Of a DNA stretch of 55,000 nt, positions 13,354 through 26,691 are shown piece by piece. The DNA comes from Anaeromyces robustus (lineage: Eukaryota; Neocallimastigomycota; Neocallimastigomycetes; Neocallimastigales; Neocallimastigaceae). Position 1 is the first letter of the stretch. Each line of letters starts with the position of its first letter. The notes beneath the pieces are model-generated. The model was given only the letters and a program-made list of their open reading frames with translations, was not told the DNA's origin and searched no databases. The stretch spans positions 67,501 to 122,500 of the forward strand of contig MCFG01000123.1 in NCBI GenBank assembly GCA_002104895.1, read 5' to 3'. Made by a program: the position numbers and the translations under genes.

Positions 13354-13416
<63 letters not shown>
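13309..13416 (+). repeat. Poly(T) tract of about 108 bases
   Basis: Almost pure T, with a single GTG interruption around 13352. It lies between convergent genes. It may be partly an assembly or slippage artefact in length. Confidence 0.85.
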
Positions 13417-13417
<1 letters not shown>

Positions 13418-13838
13418 TTTTTTATAATTTATAAATACTTTTTTTTTATACTTTTTTTTTTACTTGTATTATTTTATCACAGAATTTATGATAATTAATG
13501 AAAATAAAAATTATGTTTATATTTATTTAAATATAATAAATTTTTTTAAAAAAAAAAAAAAATTAATTGAAAAAAATGGTAGAAAAAGACAATTTTAAAA
13601 TTTGTAATATATATGTAAAAAAAAAATAATATAATTACTTATAGTATAGAATATAAATAAATATATTTCTTTCGTTTTTAATTCTTTTCCTTTATTCTTT
13701 TATTTTTTTTTTTTATTAAAAAAAAAAAAATAGGAAAAAAAAAAAAGAAAGAAATATATATTATTAATTAATTAATAAAAAAAAAAAAGGTAAAATGGAA
13801 AAGAAAAAATATAAAATAAAATAAAATAAAGTTTAAAT

Positions 13839-15361
13839 TCATTTTAATTCGAAAATTTCTTCATCATCATTTGAATTTAATTGATTTTGTTCATTTTTGA
13901 AATGATTTTCATTATGAATTTGACAAGTATGATGATGTTGTTTTATTTCATTTTCTTTTGTTGAATTTTTATCCGATAATTGAGTAGTATCTTTATCATT
14001 TGGTAAAAACTCTGAGTTATCTTCCTCTTCATCAGTACAAGAATCATCAATAGTTGAAATTTTAGATAAAAGACTTGGATTATTTTTAGAATGTTTATGT
14101 AAATGAATCATTCTATTATTTAATCCTCCAGATTCTAAAAGTATACTTCCACAAATAGTACATGGGAATGGACAAGCAAAACAAGTAGAACATTCCAAAC
14201 ACTTTCTAGTTATATTGTTTTTATTTGTTTTAGGTTCTAATGATTTAAATATATTTTTACAATCATTATTAAATATATTATAGAATTTAATCTTTTCTTC
14301 ATCAGTAATCTCCCATTCACCATCCTCTACATCACTATCTTCATAACCATATTGTTGTTTATTCCATCCAAGACTTGTCATAAATTGTTCTTCTTTTTCC
14401 AATGATGCTGAATATGGCATGGCAAAATATTTTTCTCTACTTGATTTTATTTTATTATGTGACTCTTGAATAGGTATATTTAATACAGATGATTTATTAT
14501 TTTCATTATTATCATCATCTATATTATTAGAATTATTTTCTTCATCTTCAACTTCTACATTTTCATCATTTTCTTTTGATTCTTCTTCTTCCTCTTCATC
14601 ATCTTCTTCCTCTTCTTCATCATCTCCATCACCATCTTTTGAATCAGATAATATTATTTCTTCATTATTTGATCTTAATTTTTCTTCTTCTTCTAATGCA
14701 TTATTATCTTCACTTGAATTATCTGAATTATCCATTGCTGTTGCTGTATTTAAATTTTTATCACTTATTTCAGAGTTATCACTTTTTTCTTTATCATTTG
14801 CATTTTCTTTTATTGTTGTTGATTTTTCTGATAATTCTGAAGAATTATTATCATTTTTATCCTCTTGATTAAGTTTAGAACTATTAGATAAACCTAACTT
14901 TCTTAATTCTTTAAAGAATTTCGAACTTGATTTATTTTTATGTTTTCCAGATAATACTGGTGTTGTTGATGGATTATTAGCTATTAATAATAATTATATT
15001 AATTAAATAATAATAATTAAGATAATAAAATAATAAATAAATAAATAAATTTTAAAAAAAAAATAATAATAATAATAATAAAATTAATAATTATTAATTA
15101 TAATAATAATAAAATTACTATAATAATATATAGATATATTATATAAAAAAAAAAATAAATGCTTACAAGATTTTGGGGAAGATGGAGCACTGGTATGTAA
15201 TTTTGATGAAGATATTCCATTAATGATATCACTAGAAAGACTAACTTTTAATCCTACTGGTGTTGTTGCTCTTCTATTTTGTGTGGCCAAAGGTCTTGGT
15301 GGCTTTTATTATAATTATTTAAATGTTTATAATTTATATATAATTATATTTAAAATAATAA

Positions 15362-15392
<31 letters not shown>

Positions 15393-17386
15393 TTCATTAA
15401 TATGTTTAATGAAAAAAATTTTTTATTATTTTGTTTATTTATTTATTTATTTATTTTATTTTATTTTATTATTTATTTATTCAATTATTTACTTACATTA
15501 ACTTTAACTCGAGAATAGTTTGATTTTGATCTTGATGATTGACTACTAATTTTTGGTACTAATTGTCTTAATTTCATAAGTTCAGAGTTACTACTTTCAA
15601 CTAAATTTAATAAATTTTTAATACAATAATATATAATATAATAATAATAATAATAAATAATTAAATTCTGAATTATTATTATGATAAATAATAATAATTA
15701 AATAATAATTATAACAATAAAAAATAAAAATAATAAACTTTTTTTTTTTATTTTTAATTTACCATTTGTATTAGAAGTAGAACTACCTGCAGCCGCTGCT
15801 GCAAAACCACCATTTACAGAAACTACTGATATAGGTGTTGGTGTTGATGATAATGAACTCGTATTACTTACTGTATGTGAACTATTATTATTTGAATTTG
15901 AAATATTGTTTGAAGAATTATCATTAGAATAAGAATTACTATTAGAATAAGTATTATTTGAATTTGATAAATTATTGTTTTTTATTGATTGTGATACTAT
16001 TGATGATAGAGTAGAATGTGAATTTTCATATTGCGATGATACTTATATAAAAAAGAAAGAGAAAAGAAAAGAAAAAAATTTTAATATAATAATAATAAAT
16101 ATATATATTTAATTATTTAACATATATATATAATTAGTATAAATAATATTAAAGAATAAATATAAATATATAAATATAAAAAAATATATATTACTTGATG
16201 ATTCATTTTTTTGTGATTGAGTGTCATAACTACTTATACTATTAGATTTTTTCTCCCATGGACGTACAGTATTTGTATTGCTTGAATTATTACTTGTACT
16301 AACTCTATTATTTACAATTGAATTGTATGGTTTATATCCTGTATTAGATGATTGTGAATTGGATGATGTATTTGACCATGTATTATTTGTAGATGATGTT
16401 GTATTATTATTATTATTATTTGAATTTGAACTTATTGAGGAATAATTTAATGAATAAGGTCTAGAATATTTTGGTTCAGTTTTTTTACTTGTACCTAAAG
16501 CAGGCTATTAAAATAAAAATAGATCATTTAATATAATTTAATTAATAAAAACTAATCATTATCTAATTTATAGGATAATATAAATAATAATTTTTTTTAA
16601 AAAAAAAAAAAAAAAATTTAAGAAAATAAAATCTTACAAATTCTTGATCGAATTTATTCGCTGAATCTGTTGAAGTTTTTGAATTAGTATTTGGTAGATA
16701 ATTTTCTTTTGGTTTTTCATCATAATATTTTTCAGATGTATATGTTCTTGAATGTTGATTTATGTCTAAATATGTATATATTTATAAGATTATAAGAATA
16801 TATTAATATTTAATATTTAAATTTATAAATAAAAAAAATATATATATATTTTATCATTTAATTTTTTTTTTTTTGATATATTATTATAATTATTTTTTTT
16901 TATTTTATTTTTTAAAATAGTTTTGAAATATTTACCTATACGATTTGGAGTTTTGAAATAACCAAGAGTTGAAGAATTAAGTTTTGGTACAGAATTACTA
17001 CGTGGAAGAGATTGATCTGAATTTAAACTTTCCATTTTTTTCATAGATAAGGTATTTGAAAGACGTTGATTTGGACGATAATATGAATTTCTATTTGAAG
17101 TATTTGATGAGGTTGAAGATGAACCCCATGGACCAGAAATACTTTCAGGTTCATAATATTTTTTGGAATCTCTTGAGATTCCTAAATTTCCAGTACTATT
17201 ATAATCATAGCTTCTTTCATTATATCCAGATTTTGAATTAATTGGACGATTATAATAATTATAATCTGATTTTGGCTTTAAATCGTATGAATTTTTATTT
17301 ATTTTTGAATTATTTCCACCTTTATTATCTTGACTAAATTTATGGGAATACCAATTTGGGTTATAACCCCTTGAATATTGATCCAT
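13839..17386 (-). CDS. Vasculin/GPBP1-like nuclear protein with extra Cys-rich C-terminal module
   Basis: Seven exons: 17386-16936, 16765-16638, 16504-16195, 16041-15763, 15600-15497, 15302-15167 and 14980-13839; 849 residues, with all phases consistent. Most is disordered, Ser/Asn-rich and acidic. Conserved blocks in the order seen in vasculin (GC-rich promoter-binding protein 1): N-terminal NPNWYSHKF (compare VPAWLNF), a middle RPWEKKS, a basic SSKFFKELRKLG, then SLEKEEQFMTSLGW followed by an acidic stretch and ITDEEKIKFYNIF, resembling human SLEAEHRLLKAMGW...LTEDELKEFHMK. Vasculin family members are implicated in transcription. Beyond that block lies CLECSTCFACPFPCTICG, a six-cysteine cluster (C-x2-C-x2-C-x2-C-x3-C-x2-C) not known to me in vasculin and probably metal-binding, then a His/Asp-rich tail. 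Family assignment rests on short blocks and is moderate; the exon structure is more certain. Confidence 0.65.
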
Positions 17387-17579
17387 TAATTTTAATTATT
17401 AATTATAATATATAAAATTTTAATGAAATTTTATTTATTATATTAAGAAAATAATATAATATATAACAATAAATAATCTTTTAATAAATATATAAATATT
17501 TAATCACGAAGATCTTATTACTTAATATATTGTTTTATTATTTATATCTTTTTTTTTTTTTTGTTTATTTTGTATATTT

Positions 17580-17611
<32 letters not shown>

Positions 17612-18512
17612 ATTATTATTATTATTATTTTTAATTTTACTATTTATTTATTTAATAAATGTACACTTTTAGTGATTTCTTAAATTCTATTAAAATAATA
17701 TAATGATTACAAAATTTATTTTATTTTTAATAATTTAGATATTTATTATATATATATACAGAAGAAAAAAAATTAAATATTATTAAACGAAGAGGGAAAA
17801 AAAAGAAAAGAGAAAGAAAAAATAAAATGTTTACTTCTTTTTGAAGAATTTATTTTTTAATTATTTAATTTTTTATTATATGAGTGTTTATCATTTTATT
17901 TTATAAGTATCAATAATATTATTTTATAATTAATAATAGATTTATTGTATTTCTATATAGATCTCTATAAAATAAAAAAAAAATATTATATATGTTATTT
18001 ATATTATTTATATTATTTATATTAGCTGATTAAATCATACTATTTATTATTGTTATTATGGTATCAATGAATTAAGTATAATTTATTATATTATAAATTG
18101 TGAAATTTGTATAATTGCTATAAAAAAGCAATAAATTTATGGTATATTATAAAAATATTTTGAATTATTTTTATTCTCTATTTTTTATTTTTAGTTATAC
18201 TTATAGTTAAAATTAAAACTAATTTTATTATAAGTTATATTAATATTTTAAATATTTAAATATTAATTAATTTCTATTTCTTATTAAAATATTTTTTAAT
18301 TTGGTATATTTGAAAACAGAAAAATTTAAAATATAAATGGAAATAATTCTGATTACAATAAAGCTTATTTTAATAAAAAGTTTATAACGATTTAATATTA
18401 AAATTTTTATTAATTCTGTATATATATATAATTTTATGAAATTAAATCAATTATATTATTTTATTTTATTTTATAATAAATTAAATTCTTTGATTAATAA
18501 TTATGATTATTA

Positions 18513-18552
<40 letters not shown>

Positions 18553-19387
18553 TCTTATTACTTTTAATTATCTTAATATAATATTTTCTACCTTAGGTAT
18601 TTATAATTTATGCTCTTACTGTATGGAATACTTAGATATATATTAAATTATTTAAAAAAATTTTTATTTAACAATCTTTCTTTTTCTCTCAATTCTTTTA
18701 TTTTTTTTTATTTATGTTTATTAAATTATATAAAATTTATTGGCAATTATATTGAATTTTAATATTTTTTTATATTATTAAAAATAATGATTTTAAAATT
18801 TGTTAATTTATATATATAATTAAGAAAATAAAATCTTCGTTTTTTATTTAATTGTTATTATTTTTATTTAAAATATAATAGATCCTTAAAAATAGATTAA
18901 ATAGATTTTATCATTTAAATATTTTTCAATGATTGATTTTTGATTTTTGATTTTCAAATATATTTATTAATTTATTGTTATAATATTATTAATTTTCTTT
19001 TATTCGGTTTAAAGTCTTCAAAAAAAAAAAATAGATTTGCAAAGTTATAATAATAATTGTATGTAATCAACAAAATAATTATCTTCATATAAAAGTTAAG
19101 TATTAATTAAAATACTTTTATTATTTTTTTAAAAATATATATAAATTTTATATATTTATATTAAAGATTATATAATAATACAAAAAAAAAGTATAAAAAA
19201 AAAAAGTAAATTAAAGCAAATTAATTATTCTTAAATAAAGATATGATGTTCACTTAATTTGAAGACAAAGTCAAAATAAATTTAAAAAATTGTATTATTT
19301 CTAAAGTAATATTTTTTTTTAATATTCTTTTTTTTTTTTTTTTTTTTTTTTTATTAATTTTTTTATTAAATTATTTATTAAATATAT

Positions 19388-19498
<111 letters not shown>

Positions 19499-19889
19499 AT
19501 ATTGTTTTTTTAAAAAAAAAGGTTAAGGTTTATCCTTTTACACTGATTAAATATTATAGGACAATAAAAAAATTTTTTATTAAACAAATAAATATTATTT
19601 ATTTATTTAATTATTTAATTTTATAAATTAATTATTTATTATTTACCTTATTTACTTAATAAAAAAAAAATTTTTTTTTAACAAATAATTAAACTATATA
19701 ATAACAATATATATAATATATTATCATAATATAATATAATAAATACAATTAATTATTTTATATATTAAATATATACTATCTTATTTTTAAATTAAAATCT
19801 AACATCTTTAACTAAACCATCTAGATTATATACTATTAAATTAAATGTAGTAATATATATACAACAATTTTTTTTAAAAAAAATGTAAC

Positions 19890-19923
19890 GGATTATTTCC
19901 TGATTTTCCGCCTGAAATAATCT
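19890..19923. other. Small GC-bearing stem-loop
   Basis: gattatttc (19891-19899) pairs with gaaataatc (19914-19922) around a loop ctgattttccgcct. The CCGCC is unusual in this A/T-only spacer. No other copy was seen in the window. It could be part of a small RNA or a decayed element; the function is unknown. Confidence 0.35.
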
Positions 19924-21758
19924 ACTTTTTTCTTTACTTCTATTAGCATTTTTTAATAAAAAAAGCATTATAAACTGAATCGTATAATGTTATACTATCT
20001 ATAATATACAAATAACTATAGAATTATTAATATTTTATTTTTTTTTTTTAAAAAAATCTCTAAGATTATTCCTTTCCCATTTTCTTGTTTTAAAAATTCT
20101 TAATAATGATTGGTTAAATAATTTATATTAAAATTTTTTTAAATTTTTAATAATATTATTATTATAATATATAATACTATTTAATTGATAATATATAATA
20201 TAAATTAAATATATATTTTATTATATTCATTCATATTAAATAATCTTTAAAAATAAAAAATAAAAAATTTTTCCGTAAAACTATTAACATATAAAATTTA
20301 ATATTTAATTATATTAATATTAAACTATTTACTACTTCAAAATAAAAAGTACACATTTTTTATATTATAAAAGTTAAAAAAAAAAAAAAAAACATTTTCA
20401 AAATTTAATATAAAAATTAAAAATGAAAGACTTCTTTAAAATTTGTAATTTCATATATATTATAACACACATAACAGATAAATAACAAAATCAGTTATAT
20501 ATAAATATTCATAGATTAATGAATAATATCATATAATTATTTTTGTTAAATATTTTATAAAAAAAAATTAAAATAATTATAATATATATATATATATTTT
20601 TAATTTATTAATATGAAAATTAAAGAAATGAAAATTATGTATTAATGACAAAGAGGAAAAAATAAATTAATTAAAAAAAACTAAAATAAAAAACTAAACA
20701 ATATATATATATATAAAAGAAGAAAAGAAAAGAAAAGAAAAAAATTGAATAAATACTATTCTTTTATATAATATGAATATATTTTATTTAAAATTTAATT
20801 AAGTCAACTACATAATAAATATAATATATATATTTATTATATAAAATAAACTAAAATACATCCAATTTAACATAATAAATAAATGAATGAATGAATGAAT
20901 ATAAATAACTTTATTAAATAATAAAAATCTTAATTATAATATAAAATTTTTTTCGATTATAAATAATAAATAATAATAATATTAACAATAAAAATAAATA
21001 ATTTGTTTGAAATTTTAAATAAAACAATATTTAATAAATATTTATTTACGTTAATAATGTTTATTTAAAAAAATATCTTAAATTAAATTATATCTAATTT
21101 AAAAAAAAATATTGAAATGATTTAGTAATCAATTACACTATGGGTTTCTTCATGATAAAATAAAAATATTTATAAATAATTTTATTTATTAATATTTTAT
21201 AATTACTAGATATATTTTTCTTATATAAAAAAACTTATAAAAAAACATAAATTTATTTAAAGAATATAATATTATAACTATTTCTTTTAATTATAAAATA
21301 TAAAAAGACATTATTAATGATTAATGATAATATATATTATCAATAATATATATCTAAATAGATAATTTATAATATTAAGTATATAAATTAATATAAGTTT
21401 CATTTTTTTCCGTATGTTTTTTTCTATAATTAAATATCTAAAATTTTAATAATATTAAAATAAAAAAAAAAAAAAAAAACTATTTAGAGAAAAAGAATAT
21501 ATTCAATCCACAGTAAGAAAAAAAAATTTTTTTATAATAACATTATGTAAAATTATGTAAAATTAAACATAAAAATTAAATTATTTTATGGAATCTTATA
21601 ATTTACATATATGGAAATTTTTATTTATTTTTAATTAAAAAATTAATTATGAAAAAAAAAATAAATCAATATTATTATATTTTATTAATTATATAAATTT
21701 TATATTTATTTATTTATTATAATAAATAATAATAATAAATAACATTTATTATCCTTTT

Positions 21759-21794
<36 letters not shown>

Positions 21795-22322
21795 ACTTAA
21801 ATATCTAAATATATTATAATTATTATTATTTTATAAATTCTTTGTACTACATTTATATTATAACTATATTTTTTATTTAAAATAATAATGCTTTAATAAT
21901 TATATTAATGATCTAGTTAATGATATAATTATTATATATTTAAATTATACTTTATTTATTTTCTTTGTATTTTTATTTATTTATTTTTTTTTTATTTGTT
22001 TTTTTTTATTTTATTTTATTTTTTTTTTGTTGTTTTTTTTTCTTTTATTTGTTTATTTACATTTTTTTTGTTTTTGTTTTACTTTTTCTTTTTTTTTTTT
22101 TTTTATTTTTATCCTACTCTACTAATTTTATTTATTATTATATTATCATTTTTTATTATAATATTTTTAAAATTTTTATTTATATATATATATTTATTTC
22201 ATTTTTATTCTAATATGGAATTATATTTATGATTTGATTATTTCGTTTATATTATATTATATAATAAATAATATTTAATTATTTTTAAATTAATTAATTT
22301 AATAAAATATCTTTAAAATATC

Positions 22323-24453
22323 TTAATTAACAAATGGTTTTGTTACTCTCTTTAAAGCTTTGGGTGAATTTAAATATGTTAATAATAAACCATAATTAGT
22401 TATTGGTACATTATTTTCTATACAATCATCTAAACGAGCACATATTTTTTGTTTATCAATCATACAACCACCACAGTGAACCACTATTTAAGAATTATAA
22501 TTGAAAAAAAAATAAAATAAAATAAAATAAAATAAAATAAAATAAAATAAAATAAAAATTATTATAATTATACATTAATAATAATATAGATAAACGAATT
22601 ATTAAAGATAATAAATTTAAATTTAACAACCAACTAAAAATAAAAAATGATTATAAAAATAAAAAATGATTATAAAAATAAAAAATGATTATAAAAATAA
22701 AAAATGATTATAAAAATAAAAAATGATTATAAAAATAAAAAATGATTATAAAAATAAAAAATGATTATAAAAATAAAAAATGATTATAAAAATAATTATA
22801 AAAATATATATATATATATATATTTATATATTTATATACCTAAAGAATATTCTTTTAACTTTTCATTTGGAAATTCACGACCAAAAGCATGATCAATAAC
22901 AATAGAATTACCAAAAGATTTTCTTAATTTATCTGGAATTTGTTTTGTACCTAATAATAATGATATATATATATATATATGTAAATGTAAATATAAGCAT
23001 AAATATTAATATTTATTCAATGTTTATATATAAATACTAAATTAATTTATATTATATTAATATTATTCTTTTATTAAAAATTACCTATATCTTCACAAAT
23101 ATCAGTTAAACGATTATGATTACAAGCTTCTGATATAAGAATTTTTGAATTTGGTTTTAATGATTTCAATTTTTCTAAACCTTGAATAAAACGTGGAAGT
23201 TGACCATCTGTCATTTGATTAATCATCATAATAGAAAATGTTGTTAATTGTACATCTGGGAATTTATCAGGTGTTACCCATTTACCAACTAAATCCATAG
23301 CTTGTGAATCAGTAATTACTATAGATGGTTTAACTTTCGAAATAGCATCTTGAAAACGTTTCTTTTCAGCATCACTAACTTTAGTATCCTTTGAACGACC
23401 TTTTACTAAATCCATACGATAAGCAAAAGTAGAAGTATAATGACTTAAACAAAATTCTTGGCATTTAGATTGTGGTCTTAAAAGTCTACCTCCTGGTGTT
23501 TCAGCATCCATTGGAATATTTAAAAATACTGTCTTATCAGAACCTAAAACATGTTGTGGTAATAATGGTATATTATTTTTCTTTTTTTGAATGCCATAAG
23601 TTTGAATAAATTCAATTACTTTAGCAAAACTAGTTTTATTATTTAAATTGATTTGTAGTGATGGAAGTCCTTTATAAGTTGAAACCTCTATTGGACTATT
23701 ATCTATTTATAATAATAATAACAAAATAATAATAATAATAAAATAGCAAAATATAAATTTAATTAAAAAAAATATTATGATATTATTAAAAATTAAAAAT
23801 ATATAAATCTTATTCTAATTCAAGTATAATATAATAATATTATTATTATTAATAATATATACATTATTATATATGATGTACTGTATTATTATTATTATTA
23901 TATTATACTATAATTGTTTATTAAAGCAAGTAATAAATATCATTATTTAAATATCATTATTTATTATTTTCACAGTGTTATTATTATTATCATTAGCATC
24001 ATTATTTGTGTCATAGTCATAATCATTATCATTATTCATTTTCTATATCCTTTATCCATTAACCATATCCAATATTTGTTATCCATTGACATTATCATAA
24101 TCCATTATCCATTGTAATTATCATCATTCATTATTCCTTATCCATTGTCATCATCATTATTCATTATTCCTTATCCATTGTCATCATCATTATTCATTAT
24201 TCTTTATCCTTTGTCATTATCATTATCATTATCATTATCCATTGTCATTATCATTATTCATTATTCCTTATCCATTGTCATTATCATTATTCATTATTCC
24301 TTATCCATTGTCATTATCATTATTCATTATTCCTTATCCATTGTCATTATCATTATCATTATCATGATTATCATTATCAATACTTTCATTATCTTTATCC
24401 TTATTAATCTTATTTCCATTCTTTATTATTATTATTATTATTATAATTGAATG

Positions 24454-24484
<31 letters not shown>

Positions 24485-25302
24485 TTAATTATTATATAAA
24501 ATTTGAATTTACCTCTAACATTTTGTATAACAATAACCTTCTTATGACGTTTTTTAGCTAATTCAATTACTTCAGCTTCATTAACTTCATTTGTACCAGC
24601 TTCTTTATCAATAACAATAATAACTACATCAGATTCTTTAACAATATTACGAGTTTTTTCTAATTTTTTTTTTCCAAGTTTTCCTTCTTCATCATATCCT
24701 GCAGTATCAAAAAGTTTACATGGTCCAATATTATGTATTTCCATTAATGCAACTTTTACATCAGCTGTTGTTCCTGGTTTATCATCTACAATAGAAGTAG
24801 CTTGTTGAGTTAAAAGATTCATCAAAGTAGATTTACCTGCATTCATACATCCAAAAATACCAATATTTTCACGAGGCAATACTGGTTTTGGAACAATTTT
24901 ATTCCTGAAATAAAATTGTCACAAAATTAAAATATATATATATATATAAGTTTTAATAAATAAATAAATAAATATTATTATTTTTATTATTTTACTATTT
25001 ATTATGCTAAATTATTCTATTAATCAAATATATTTAAAAAAATGATAAATATTAAAAATATTTTATAAATATTATTTTTATGATTATAAATTATTTAATT
25101 ACTTTTTTGAAGGCGCAGTATTATAAAATCTTTTAATGTTTATATTTAATTCACCATCATTATTTCTTAAATTTCTACTAAGAGAATTTAATAATAAATT
25201 ATTACCATTATTTGATAAAGAAGGTATTAAATTATTTAAAGTTGTTGAAAGTTGACGTTGTCCTTGTATATTAATTAAATTTATTTTTGGTGCTATGTAC
25301 AT
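22323..25302 (-). CDS. hydF: [FeFe]-hydrogenase maturation GTPase HydF, organelle-targeted
   Basis: HydF is the scaffold/carrier on which the 2Fe subcluster of the hydrogenase H-cluster is assembled with HydE and HydG, then delivered to apo-hydrogenase. Exons: 25302-25103, 24904-24513, 23702-23085, 22950-22840 and 22483-22323; 493 residues, against about 400 in bacteria. The extra N-terminus (about 1-70, rich in Asn, Leu, Arg and Ser, lacking acidic residues at first, with RRNLR-like and KRFYNTA stretches) looks like a mitochondrial or hydrogenosomal presequence. GTPase domain: P-loop GCMNAGKST (85-93), GTT of switch I, DTAG of G3. The G4 position reads NVRD rather than NKxD. The [4Fe-4S] domain has C391-x-H393 (EACNHNRLTD) and H443-C-G-G-C447, the HydF signature. 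It is convincing as HydF; the organelle location is inferred. Confidence 0.95.
22641..22798 (+). repeat. 19-bp tandem repeat in HYDF last intron
   Basis: Eight tandem copies of atgattataaaaataaaaa (19 bp) start at 22647, 22666, 22685 and so on to 22780, within the intron separating HYDF exons 4 and 5. The copies are essentially identical. Confidence 0.9.
24040..24375 (+). repeat. 33-bp CATTGTCATTATCATTATT minisatellite in HYDF intron 2
   Basis: Within the 810-nt HYDF intron (24512-23703), a 33-bp unit beginning tccattgtcattatcatt and ending cattattcctta is repeated several times exactly, with shorter cattatcatt derivatives on both sides. Related TCATTATC repeats occur at 29288-29362 upstream of the phosphatase gene. 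Confidence 0.85.
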
Positions 25303-26475
25303 TATATATAGTAATTTATTATTATCCTTAATGTTAAAAAAATTATAAATGTATATAAAAACATTATATTACATTAATATATAAATTTATTTTTTCGCTA
25401 TAAAATATAATTAAAAAAAAAAAAAAAAAATTAAAATATGTATAATTTATATCTATATTATTGATAAAAAGTATAAAAGTAAAAAAAAAGTATATATTTC
25501 ACGAATTCTTACTGATAAGATAACAAAATAATAAATAAAAAAAAATATTATTTAATTTATATATATATAATACATTTAATAACACTAAATTAGTTAAAAT
25601 CATTTTATTTTTATAGATTAAATTTTATTAACAATATATTCACTAAAATTATTTTACATAAAACTCATACTATATTATATATACAATTTTATATTATATT
25701 ATTTTATTTTATTTATATAATTTTATATCAATAAAAATGACAAAAAAATAATAATTCATTCTGTAATAAAATAATAAAAAACTATTCCACTTACCTTTAC
25801 AAAAAAAATAAATATTATATAATTAAAAAAATTATATAGAAAAAAAATGACATGTCTAATCTTTTATATAAAAATATACATTAATAAATTTTTAATAAAA
25901 AAAATTAAAATTTTAATTTATCTTAAATATATTAATAACACAAAAATGATAAGAGTTTTCTTATTAAAATATTTATATTAAGGTAAATTAAAATATAATA
26001 ATTGAAATTTGTGTTATTTTTTTAATTTTAAAAAAAAAAAATGTTTATTTAAATAATATAATTTTTCATTCTTAATAATACTAAAAAAATTACTTCTATA
26101 TTATTTTAGTTAAAGGATAAATATATTATTTTTTTTTTCATTTTACTTGACTTTTTTTCATATTACTATTTAATATTTATATTTTGTTAATCTTATCTCA
26201 TTATTTTAAATTCATCTTAAACATATAAATAATATAATCTATATTTTACATGTTTGTTAAATTTAAATTAATTATTTTAAATAAAGATTAATACTAGTCT
26301 AAAAAAACTTATAAATAAATATATTATATAAAATAAAATATTTTAAAAATTCACTTGTTAATAGTAAAAAAATACTCAAATTTTATTAAAAAAAAGTATT
26401 AATATTATTATTATTATTATATAATTTATTAATTCTTAATATTTATTTATTTATTATTATTATTATTATTAATTA

Positions 26476-26521
<46 letters not shown>

Positions 26522-26523
26522 TA

Positions 26524-26560
<37 letters not shown>

Positions 26561-26691
26561 TCATTAGTATTATGATTATAGTTTTATTAATATTTTTATT
26601 ATTACGAAAGACTTTTTTTATTACATTATATATAATTTATATAGTGTAACATATTTATTTAATTAAATATACTATTTTTTTAAAATCTAAG

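Larger units (their letters stand above)
11478..13838. other. Intergenic spacer between convergent genes, with a mobile element
   Basis: Lies between the 3' ends of the QGY-repeat gene (+) and the vasculin-like gene (-). Apart from the 417-bp inverted-repeat element at 12432-12848 it holds AT microsatellites, an A-tract near 12900-12929, and a T-tract of about 108 bases at 13309-13416 broken by one GTG. No gene was seen. Confidence 0.7.

Noticed and set aside
21965-22232. Phe/Leu-rich frames resembling membrane segments
   Set aside because: Pure T-rich DNA gives Phe/Leu in any frame; there is no splice context or similarity.
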